Source: Candidatus Cloacimonadota bacterium (lineage in GTDB: Bacteria > Cloacimonadota > Cloacimonadia > Cloacimonadales > Cloacimonadaceae). Taken from it: 18,180 nucleotides of DNA. Below, in pieces: positions 6,936 through 13,203 of this stretch (position 1 is its first letter; each line of letters starts with the position of its first letter). Location of the stretch: assembly GCA_016875595.1 (NCBI GenBank), contig VGPI01000012.1, positions 1 to 18,180 on the forward strand, written 5' to 3'. The notes beneath the pieces are model-generated. The model was not told the DNA's origin. It was given only the letters and a program-made list of their open reading frames with translations, and ran no database searches. The position numbers and the translations under genes are program-made.

Positions 6936-7864
6936 ATGATCGATATACGTTGCTAACGAACGATGTGGAGACAATGTCTTTATGGTTCAACGATCTGAGG
7001 GATGCTACAGGTGAAAAGGTTCTCAAAGAGGGTATGCCCATATTGTTGGATCTCTACCGCAGGTACAATGTCAAATCGACTTTCTTTTTTACGGGTTACA
7101 TTGTGGACTTGTACCCGGATGTGGTGCGCATGATTTTAAGAGATGGCCATGAGGTTGGTTCTCACGGTAAGTCGCACATACCTGAAAACGGATTTGATGT
7201 AATGCCATTTAACAAACAAAAAGCACACCTTGATTATTCCAAAAAACAACTTGAAGATGTCTCAGGTACTGAGGTTATATCATTCAGGGCACCCGCTTTG
7301 CAGATTTGTGACATTACCGCAAGGGCGTTAATAGAGACAGGTTTTCGGATCGACAGTTCGATTGCCCCTCAAAGATTTGATTTCTTTATGTCCTTTGGCA
7401 GCAAACAGAAACTGAGGTTTCTCACTGCCAGAAGATTACCATACAGAACAAAGCTCAACAATATCTATGCCAAGGGAAATAGCCCTTTGATCGAGGTTCC
7501 CATATCCGGAATTCTGATGCCATTTGTTGGCACCACAATGCGTATATTCCCTTGGGTCACCCGAATTCAGAAGACCATATCTGAGATTGAAACCAAGATG
7601 TTTGGCAAGCCAATAGTGCTCGTTGTTCATCCCAATGAATTCATCGATGAGAGTGATGAGGTGAGAGTTGTATCCCGTCGTTCTAACAACGTTATAGGCC
7701 ACATTCTCAAAGATCTTATCAGATCCAAACTCAAGGTCAGGAATTTAGGCGCCGCTGCCATACCTCTATATGAATCAGTCATAAAGCATTTTAGTAAAAA
7801 GGGTTACAACTTGAGTACGATGTCTGATTACGTAAAGCATCTGATTGATACTAATAGGATTTGA
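6932..7864 (+). CDS. Polysaccharide deacetylase family protein (CE4, NodB domain)
   Basis: This 310-residue protein carries better preserved CE4 motifs than its neighbour. NDVE at residues 10-13 is the motif-1 acidic pair. HEVGSHGKSH, with H78 and H82, is the metal-binding HxxxH. FRAP (R119-P121) is motif 3, and a late VVHPNEF supplies the last histidine motif. The order is that of DVE-type deacetylases found in exopolysaccharide loci. There is no signal peptide. It overlaps the preceding deacetylase by ATGA, and the next gene starts 5 nt after its stop. It probably deacetylates a HexNAc residue, conceivably one derived from the FucNAc or GlcNAc made here. The specificity cannot be read from the sequence. 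Confidence 0.85.
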   Translation: MNDRYTLLTNDVETMSLWFNDLRDATGEKVLKEGMPILLDLYRRYNVKSTFFFTGYIVDLYPDVVRMILRDGHEVGSHGKSHIPENGFDVMPFNKQKAHLDYSKKQLEDVSGTEVISFRAPALQICDITARALIETGFRIDSSIAPQRFDFFMSFGSKQKLRFLTARRLPYRTKLNNIYAKGNSPLIEVPISGILMPFVGTTMRIFPWVTRIQKTISEIETKMFGKPIVLVVHPNEFIDESDEVRVVSRRSNNVIGHILKDLIRSKLKVRNLGAAAIPLYESVIKHFSKKGYNLSTMSDYVKHLIDTNRI

Positions 7865-7868
7865 AACT

Positions 7869-8501
7869 ATGAAACCGTATCTCAAAATCACACGAAACAA
7901 TATGCCCTTTCACAAGACCAGATCATTCTTCCCTGCCCTAACCCACGCCACCAAGTTGCATGGTTACACGGGTTCCTTTGCCAAACTACGATTCCTTTGG
8001 GATAGAACAAAGGATCATTGGTTACAGGTAATATCAAGGATCATGCCTTACAATGGGGTGCGGATCAAAATGCAGCGGATGAGAGGAGTCAGAATTGGCA
8101 GAGGCGTCCATCTGGGTCCCTTGGTAACGATTGATGATGTCTACCCATATTTCGTCAGAATCGAGGATGGAGCTTGTATTTCCGGGCAGACCTTTATTAT
8201 TGCCCATTCTATTCCGGATGACTATTACAGTGACGCCACTGAATCGTTTGTAGCCCCAGTGGTTATCGGTAAGAATGTTTGGCTGGCTATCAATGTGGTC
8301 ATTCACCCTGGAGTGACTATCGGGCAGGGTTCCATAGTCGCTTCGGGTAGTGTGGTCACAAAATCTATTCCCCCCTTTGTCATGGCCGCCGGAACTCCGG
8401 CAGTAGTAAAAAAAGACATTGCGGATAGAGTAAGGAAGAACTACTCAGATAAGGAGTTCGAACGCATTTTGGCAAAACGTAAAGAGGAGTATGGGTTTTA
8501 A
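7869..8501 (+). CDS. Left-handed beta-helix (hexapeptide) acyltransferase
   Basis: This 210-residue protein has hexapeptide-repeat turns from about residue 75 on, ending in the xenobiotic/NodL/WbbJ-type coil GKNVWLAINVVIHPGVTIGQG followed by SVVTKSIPPFVMAAGTPAVV. The segment FIIAHS supplies the likely catalytic histidine. It probably O- or N-acetylates a sugar of the polysaccharide from acetyl-CoA. The start is placed at ATG 7869, preceded by AGGA (7856-7859). A TTG at 7845 would add eight residues overlapping the upstream gene and is less likely. The N-terminal 70 residues are basic and not recognisable as a separate domain. Confidence 0.87.
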   Translation: MKPYLKITRNNMPFHKTRSFFPALTHATKLHGYTGSFAKLRFLWDRTKDHWLQVISRIMPYNGVRIKMQRMRGVRIGRGVHLGPLVTIDDVYPYFVRIEDGACISGQTFIIAHSIPDDYYSDATESFVAPVVIGKNVWLAINVVIHPGVTIGQGSIVASGSVVTKSIPPFVMAAGTPAVVKKDIADRVRKNYSDKEFERILAKRKEEYGF

Positions 8502-8537
8502 TATGATATGCGACACAAATCACATATAGGATACGAT

Positions 8538-9470
8538 ATGAGATTTCTTGTTACCGGTGGAGCCGGTTTTATTGGCAGCAATATCGTCCGACGATTACTG
8601 ATCGATGGACATGAAGTACGTGTATTAGACAATTTTGCCACAGGCAAGCGGGAGAATATCCTGCCCCTGATGAAAAACCCCAATTTGACTATGATCGAAG
8701 GTGATCTGCGTAGTTTTCATATTGTCCGCGATGCTGTCAAAGGTGTGGACTTTGTGCTGCATCAAGGTGCTTTACCTTCTGTCCCCAGATCGATCAATGA
8801 CCCGATCACATCCAATGACGTAAATATCCTCGGCACACTTAATATCCTGGAGGCAGCAAAAGAATTTAAAGTCAAGCGGGTCGTCTGTGCATCATCCTCG
8901 TCCATATATGGCAATAGCGAGTCCTTGCCCAAGGTGGAGACGATGCCGGTCAATCCGATGTCTCCCTATGCCTTGACCAAGTATGCTCAGGAACGCTACA
9001 GCCAGATTTTTTATGAGCTCTATGGTCTCGAGACGGTATCGTTGCGTTATTTCAATGTTTTCGGACCCAATCAGGATCCCACCTCCCAATATAGTGCGGT
9101 AATTCCGAAATTCATCAAATTGATTATGAATGACAAACGACCGGTCATCTATGGAGACGGATCTCAATCACGTGATTTTACCTTTGTGGAAAACAACGTG
9201 GAAGCTAACATCATGGCTTGTTTTGCCACGAAAGCACCGGGAGAAGTGATCAATATCGCCTGTGGAGAACGGTTTACCCTGATGGATTTGGTCAATTTGA
9301 TAAACAAGATATTGGGTAAAAACGTCGAGCCGATTTTTGAAGCAGAACGTCCCGGTGATGTCAAACACTCTCTGGCTGGCATCGAAAAAGCGCAGCACTT
9401 ATTGGGTTACAACGTCAAGATCGATTTTGTTGAAGGACTAAGTCAGACCATTGAGTTTTTTGCTTACTAA
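8538..9470 (+). CDS. NAD-dependent sugar-nucleotide C4-epimerase-like SDR protein (GalE/WbpP type)
   Basis: This 310-residue extended SDR protein has TGGAGFIG at residues 6-13, D31 for NAD ribose binding, catalytic serines in ASSSSIYG, and Y144-x3-K148 in YALTK. The segment LRYFNVFGPNQDP followed by SAVIPKFI resembles UDP-GlcNAc/UDP-GalNAc 4-epimerases of the WbpP group, which would supply UDP-GalNAc or UDP-Gal. The ATG at 8538 has ATAGG (8526-8530) upstream. An in-frame ATG at 8508 would add ten residues not expected in the family, because the Rossmann strand begins at MRFLVTGG. A UDP-glucuronate or other 4-epimerase cannot be excluded. Confidence 0.87.
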   Translation: MRFLVTGGAGFIGSNIVRRLLIDGHEVRVLDNFATGKRENILPLMKNPNLTMIEGDLRSFHIVRDAVKGVDFVLHQGALPSVPRSINDPITSNDVNILGTLNILEAAKEFKVKRVVCASSSSIYGNSESLPKVETMPVNPMSPYALTKYAQERYSQIFYELYGLETVSLRYFNVFGPNQDPTSQYSAVIPKFIKLIMNDKRPVIYGDGSQSRDFTFVENNVEANIMACFATKAPGEVINIACGERFTLMDLVNLINKILGKNVEPIFEAERPGDVKHSLAGIEKAQHLLGYNVKIDFVEGLSQTIEFFAY

Positions 9471-9483
9471 ATTGGATGGGTTG

Positions 9484-9906
9484 ATGCAGAAAAGTCATAA
9501 TCAACCATCGGTTACCAGCTTGATCTTCTGGCTCTGGCTGCTGCTTTTACTGATCTTGAACTTGATCCCAACCAGAGGATCTATCCTTGATGGTGAGAAT
9601 AAGACCAGTGCTGGTTTCCGCTTTGATTATCTGACCCATTTTCTGGCTTTTCTATTCCCACCTCTGATCTACCGGCACATCCGATATTATGGTGGGAACC
9701 TCTTCAGGAGGAATCAGTGGCTCATGGCTCTCATTGTGTCGGGCATTTGTGCTATAGGTTTTGAGTTTGCTCAACATTTCATCCCGTATCGGACTTACAA
9801 TCCCAATGATCTATTTTTTAATCTGGCAGGCGTAATTTTTGGTTTTTCGGTCGTAGGCATCATTGAAATATCAAGAGCCACAGGATCGACATCAGTCGGT
9901 TCATGA
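9484..9906 (+). CDS. VanZ-like family membrane protein
   Basis: This small integral membrane protein of 140 residues has four hydrophobic segments (around LIFWLWLLLLLILNL, HFLAFLFPPLIY, LMALIVSGICAIGF and FNLAGVIFGFSVVGII). The VanZ-like hallmarks are FDYLTHFLAF between segments 1 and 2, and FEFAQHFIPYRTYNPNDLFFN before segment 4. The family occurs beside envelope polysaccharide genes and in some glycopeptide-resistance clusters; its role is unknown. The start is set at ATG 9484, after GGATGGG (9475-9481). A TTG start at 9451 would overlap the upstream epimerase by 20 nt and is less likely. The gene sits directly before the initiating sugar transferase. Confidence 0.82.
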   Translation: MQKSHNQPSVTSLIFWLWLLLLLILNLIPTRGSILDGENKTSAGFRFDYLTHFLAFLFPPLIYRHIRYYGGNLFRRNQWLMALIVSGICAIGFEFAQHFIPYRTYNPNDLFFNLAGVIFGFSVVGIIEISRATGSTSVGS

Positions 9907-9924
9907 TGATGCGGTGACCAAAGG

Positions 9925-11520
9925 ATGAAATATAAGATAACCAAATATTCTCTTCTCCTTTTTGACATCCTGATCGTGGTATTCTCATTCCTGTTTATTG
10001 CCAAGGTCAGTTCAGGCACCATGAGGATACTGGAGCGCTACAGCCGATCTCTTATCCCCTTTTCTTCAATCTGGATAGCCACTTCAATCGTTGGCGGCAA
10101 ATACTCATTCAAGACATTACGTTCTGGCTTCGATTATGTCAAGCGCTTGTTCCTATGTAACACGACAGCGGTTGCAATAATCCTGGGACTGATCTTTCTG
10201 GGTAAATTCCACTACTCCCGTTACATCGTTTTCAGCACGATTCTGGGTGTCTCGGTGATTGAGCTTTTTCTTTTCACCGGCGTCTATTATGCGTTGCGTT
10301 TTAATCGGGAAAATGCCAGTTTTGCCTCCATCCGACTGGTGACCCGTTCCGATGCCCTGGAAGAGCAACAGCGTCCCCGATTCTTTCTTGATGCCGATAA
10401 ACAAGTGCCGATCCTCAGCAGTGGTGCGTATATCCCACCCTTTTCCACCGATACTGAGGAGGACGCGGTTCTGGTTCCTTTATGGCGTAAATACCTTCAC
10501 GACAATGAAACGCTCTTTGATTTTATCAATGACTACGTTGATCTAACCCGCTTCAAAGCATCAAAGACGTACATCTTAAATAGCGAGACCTATTACAATA
10601 TCCAGAATGAACCGGAAAACAGCCGTCAGACCTTTATCAATCTTCATCGAATCAACGACTTACGCCGGCTTAATCTGTACTTTATCCGGGTCAACGAAAT
10701 GCTGTTGCCCGGTGGGGTATTCATCTGTCGGGGACAGACCATAGCCGAACGCCGCAACCTTTTCTACAAGCGCTACACTCCTTATCTGGGAGTGTTTTTG
10801 TATGGAGTCGATTTTGTTATCCGGCGCGTCATGCCCAAACTCCCGATCCTGCAGGGCTGGTATTTTGCCATAACCAAAGGAAAAAACCGCGCTCTATCCG
10901 AAACCGAGATGTTGGGTCGCTTTTACTACTGTGGGTTTGAATTGATCCATAAACGTGAAATCGATGGACTGATGCATTTTATCCTGAGGAAGGTTACCGT
11001 ACCCAGCACTATTCCCAATCCCACCTACGGTCCATTTATCCGGCTCAAACGCATCGGTAAAGATGGCAAAATCATCTATATCAAGAAGTTCCGTACTATG
11101 CACCCTTATTCGGAGTTTCTCCAGCATTATGTCTTTGAGACCAATGCCCTGCAAGAAGGCGGAAAATTCAAAGACGACTTTCGTATTACCAAGTGGGGTG
11201 CCTTACTGCGAAAGCTGTGGATCGATGAATTACCGCAATTTGTTAATTTCTTCCGCGGAGAAGTGAGCTTTGTCGGTGTTCGCGCCCTTAGCGAGCATTA
11301 TTTCAATCTCTATCCCAAAGATCTCCAAGAGATGCGCTTCCAGGTAAAGCCAGGTTTGGTTCCGCCATTCTATGCAGATATGCCCAAAACCTTCGAGGAG
11401 ATCGTCGATTCCGAACGCCGCTACATCCAGAGCAAACTGCAAAAACCCTTTTCCACCGACTGGAGATACTTCTGGAAAGCACTGTGGAACATCCTCTTCA
11501 AACACGCCCGGAGTAATTAG
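9925..11520 (+). CDS. Initiating sugar-1-phosphate transferase (polyprenyl-phosphate acceptor)
   Basis: This 531-residue protein should attach the first sugar-1-phosphate to undecaprenyl phosphate at the inner membrane. Hydrophobic segments lie within the first 120 residues. The middle part (about 235-355) reads like the tail of a SAM-methyltransferase-type fold (VNEMLLPGGVFICRGQT onwards to GLMHFILRKV). The C-terminal bacterial sugar transferase domain has KKFRTM at 387-392, FRITKWGALLRKLWIDELPQ with D434-E435 in DELPQ, and VSFVGVRAL. This long architecture is known from Bacteroidota-like genomes. The catalytic Asp-Glu pair is intact. The TAG stop falls at the border of repeat cassette 2. 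Excising the cassette on paper would extend the protein by one lysine and end it in a TGA overlapping the wecB start. Confidence 0.88.
   Translation: MKYKITKYSLLLFDILIVVFSFLFIAKVSSGTMRILERYSRSLIPFSSIWIATSIVGGKYSFKTLRSGFDYVKRLFLCNTTAVAIILGLIFLGKFHYSRYIVFSTILGVSVIELFLFTGVYYALRFNRENASFASIRLVTRSDALEEQQRPRFFLDADKQVPILSSGAYIPPFSTDTEEDAVLVPLWRKYLHDNETLFDFINDYVDLTRFKASKTYILNSETYYNIQNEPENSRQTFINLHRINDLRRLNLYFIRVNEMLLPGGVFICRGQTIAERRNLFYKRYTPYLGVFLYGVDFVIRRVMPKLPILQGWYFAITKGKNRALSETEMLGRFYYCGFELIHKREIDGLMHFILRKVTVPSTIPNPTYGPFIRLKRIGKDGKIIYIKKFRTMHPYSEFLQHYVFETNALQEGGKFKDDFRITKWGALLRKLWIDELPQFVNFFRGEVSFVGVRALSEHYFNLYPKDLQEMRFQVKPGLVPPFYADMPKTFEEIVDSERRYIQSKLQKPFSTDWRYFWKALWNILFKHARSN
11511..11517 (+). 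repeat. Left copy of candidate target-site duplication GAGTAAT
   Basis: GAGTAAT occurs here at the end of the sugar-transferase gene and again at 12115-12121 just before wecB. The two copies enclose the inverted-repeat cassette. The duplication is 6 or 7 nt long, depending on whether the final T belongs to the element. Confidence 0.55.
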
Positions 11521-11524
11521 CTCA

Positions 11525-11557
11525 CGCAGATTTCGCAGATTTGTCAAAGACGCAGAT
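11525..11557 (+). repeat. Left terminal inverted repeat of cassette 2
   Basis: It begins CGCAGATTTCGCAGATTT and ends AAAGACGCAGAT, with three differing bases (11543-11545) between. A further TGCAGAT unit lies at 11561-11567. It is inverted relative to 12073-12105. Confidence 0.85.
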
Positions 11558-11591
11558 AAATGCAGATTGTTTTATAACCAAGATTTACAGC

Positions 11592-11969
11592 ATGAACGAG
11601 AACGAGATCGGAAATAAGATCAGAGGAGCTTGTTTCTCTGTTTATAACGCATTAGGACCTGGATTGCTCGAGAGTGCTTATGAGAAGGCAATGGTAATCG
11701 AGCTGACTCAGATGGGATGTGCTGTCAAAACTCAAGTACCTTTGAATCTTACTTATAAAGATCAGCAGATTGATTGTGCTTATCGATTAGATCTTCTGGC
11801 AGAAGACAAAGTAATCGTTGAAATTAAATCCATAGATGCACTTATGCCTGTCCACCATAAACAACTACTTACCTATCTAAAACTCTCAGGTCTCAAACTG
11901 GGCTACATTGTAAACTTCAATACCACCGAACTTGACAAGAACTTGCTTCGCTATGTTAATCAACTCTAA
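11592..11969 (+). CDS. GxxExxY protein, PD-(D/E)XK nuclease-like (copy 2)
   Basis: This 125-residue GxxExxY family protein has the name motif as GPGLLESAYEKAM. The nuclease-like core residues appear as RLDLL and VIVEIKSID, and the family block VHHKQLLTYLKLSGLKLG is followed by IVNFNTTELDKN. The start is ATG 11592 (MNENEIGNKIRG). The open frame reaches back to 11541, but that part translates the terminal repeat and is not expected in the protein. It shares its whole length with copy 1 but differs at many positions, so the two cassettes are old or independent. It is the only gene in cassette 2. Whether the nuclease-like protein acts on the repeats, or is simply carried by them, is unknown. Confidence 0.9.
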   Translation: MNENEIGNKIRGACFSVYNALGPGLLESAYEKAMVIELTQMGCAVKTQVPLNLTYKDQQIDCAYRLDLLAEDKVIVEIKSIDALMPVHHKQLLTYLKLSGLKLGYIVNFNTTELDKNLLRYVNQL

Positions 11970-12054
11970 ACTAGAAACTAATCTCCTGAAAGGTTTGCTG
12001 GATTCATTCAGAGTCTTTTCGCTATGTTAATCAACTCTAAACTAGAAACTAATC
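11947..12054 (+). repeat. 37-nt exact direct repeat, period 71 nt, covering the 3' end of GxxExxY copy 2
   Basis: Positions 11947-11983 recur exactly at 12018-12054. The unit includes the last codons and stop of the GxxExxY gene (CGCTATGTTAATCAACTC then TAA) and 13 nt beyond. A 34-nt spacer separates the copies. It looks like a partial tandem duplication within the cassette. It accounts for most of the 154-nt stretch between this gene and wecB; the rest is the right terminal repeat. Confidence 0.9.
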
Positions 12055-12072
12055 CCATTCTTTTCATCGTCG

Positions 12073-12105
12073 ATCTGCGTCTTTTCTAAATCTGCGAAAT
12101 CTGCG
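12073..12105 (-). repeat. Right terminal inverted repeat of cassette 2
   Basis: On the plus strand it reads ATCTGCGTCTTT, three variable bases, then AAATCTGCGAAATCTGCG. It is the inverted partner of 11525-11557. Confidence 0.85.
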
Positions 12106-12114
12106 AGAACTTAA

Positions 12115-12121
12115 GAGTAAT
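12115..12121 (+). repeat. Right copy of candidate target-site duplication GAGTAAT
   Basis: It matches 11511-11517 exactly and lies 2 nt before the wecB ATG. AAGAG (12113-12117) now serves as the likely ribosome-binding site. In the reconstructed empty site this would be GGAG. Confidence 0.55.
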
Positions 12122-12123
12122 AA

Positions 12124-13203
12124 ATGAAAATAGTTCAAATAGTCGGTGCCCGCCCCCAGTTTGTCAAGCTCGCTCCCCTCTCGCGTGAGATCAGAAAACA
12201 CTTTACCGAGATCATTATCCACAGTGGTCAGCACTATGACATCGAGATGAATGACGTCTTCTTCCGCGATATGGAGATCCCCGCACCGGATCACAACCTT
12301 GAGGTCGGCTCCGGCTCACAAGCCGAACAGACGGGACAGATCCTTGCCAAGCTGGGTGATATCCTGGAAAAAGAGCGACCTGATATGGTCATCGTCTATG
12401 GCGATACCAATACCACGCTTGCCGGTGCATTGGCCGCGGTCAAGCTGCACATCCCTACCGCTCACGTGGAAGCTGGCCTCCGCAGCTTCAACCGCAGTAT
12501 GCCGGAAGAGATCAATCGCATCGTAAGCGATCACGTCTGCGACATGCTCTTCGTTCCCACCCCAGCAGCACTGGATAATGCCCGTAGAGAAGGGCTGGGG
12601 GATAAATGTTACATGGTGGGCGACATCATGGTGGACAGCGTCAGGTATGGGATGGAGAAAGCGAAAGAGAAGACCAATATCCTGAACGAGATGGTGCTTG
12701 AACCAATGAATTATGCCCTGCTCACTCTGCATCGTCCATACAACGTGGATGATCCGGCGAACCTGGCGCAGATCCTTGACGGCTTGGACACATTGGATCG
12801 ACCCATAGTTTTTCCGGTACATCCCCGCACCCGTAACATCATCACTACCCATATCTCAAAGACATACAAAAATATCCGCTTTATTCCGCCCCAGGCATAT
12901 CTCGACTTTGTCGGCCTGATGTCCCATGCCTCAATGATCCTGACCGATTCCGGCGGCATCCAGAAAGAGGCGTATATCCTCCAAAAACCATGCATCACGC
13001 TACGTTATGAGACCGAATGGGTTGAGACGGTGGATAGCGGCTGGAACCTCCTCCTGCCACCTAATTCCAAAGGATTTCCTCATCTGATCAGTGGTTTTAT
13101 TCCACCCAGCGAGCATCCACCTATCTTCGGTGAGAAAGTGGCGCAAAAGATAACCGATGCCATCGCCAGCCAACTGACTGAAAACAAATCATCTAATGCG
13201 TAG
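12124..13203 (+). CDS. wecB: UDP-GlcNAc 2-epimerase, non-hydrolysing (WecB type)
   Basis: This cytoplasmic enzyme interconverts UDP-GlcNAc and UDP-ManNAc, supplying a ManNAc-type precursor. It has 359 residues with GARPQFVK at 8-15, GDTNTT (D94), VEAGLRSFNRSMPEEINR with E116 and E128/E129, TLHRPYNVDD, HPRTRN, and LTDSGGIQKEAYIL followed by TLRYETEWVET. It is the second epimerase of this superfamily in the window. The GLRSF form and the GGIQKEA/ETEWVET motifs place it with WecB rather than CapG. No UDP-ManNAc dehydrogenase (WecC) is present here. It may act on a related 2-acetamido sugar instead. The gene follows cassette 2 and overlaps the next gene by 8 nt. Confidence 0.9.
   Translation: MKIVQIVGARPQFVKLAPLSREIRKHFTEIIIHSGQHYDIEMNDVFFRDMEIPAPDHNLEVGSGSQAEQTGQILAKLGDILEKERPDMVIVYGDTNTTLAGALAAVKLHIPTAHVEAGLRSFNRSMPEEINRIVSDHVCDMLFVPTPAALDNARREGLGDKCYMVGDIMVDSVRYGMEKAKEKTNILNEMVLEPMNYALLTLHRPYNVDDPANLAQILDGLDTLDRPIVFPVHPRTRNIITTHISKTYKNIRFIPPQAYLDFVGLMSHASMILTDSGGIQKEAYILQKPCITLRYETEWVETVDSGWNLLLPPNSKGFPHLISGFIPPSEHPPIFGEKVAQKITDAIASQLTENKSSNA

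Larger units (their letters stand above)
11517..12114 (+). mobile_element. Putative GxxExxY cassette 2 with 33-nt terminal inverted repeats
   Basis: A segment of about 600 bp with one gene (GxxExxY) lies between the sugar transferase and wecB. Its inverted repeats at 11525-11557 and 12073-12105 match at 30 of 33 positions. Outside them, TTAGCTCA on the left and TTAAGTTCT (minus strand) on the right extend the similarity with a gap. GAGTAAT flanks both sides. Removing 11518-12121 on paper yields GGAGTAATAAATGA, in which the sugar-transferase stop TGA overlaps the wecB ATG. This is a canonical operon junction and supports insertion. No transposase is present, so movement would need help from elsewhere or from the nuclease-like product itself. 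Confidence 0.65.

Noticed and set aside
11541..11591. Extended start (TTG 11541) for GxxExxY copy 2
   Set aside because: The extra 17 codons cover the terminal repeat; ATG 11592 begins where the family homology begins.
12316..12852. Minus-strand ORF of 178 codons within wecB
   Set aside because: It is a mirror-frame artefact of the GC-richer wecB codons, and its product resembles nothing known.
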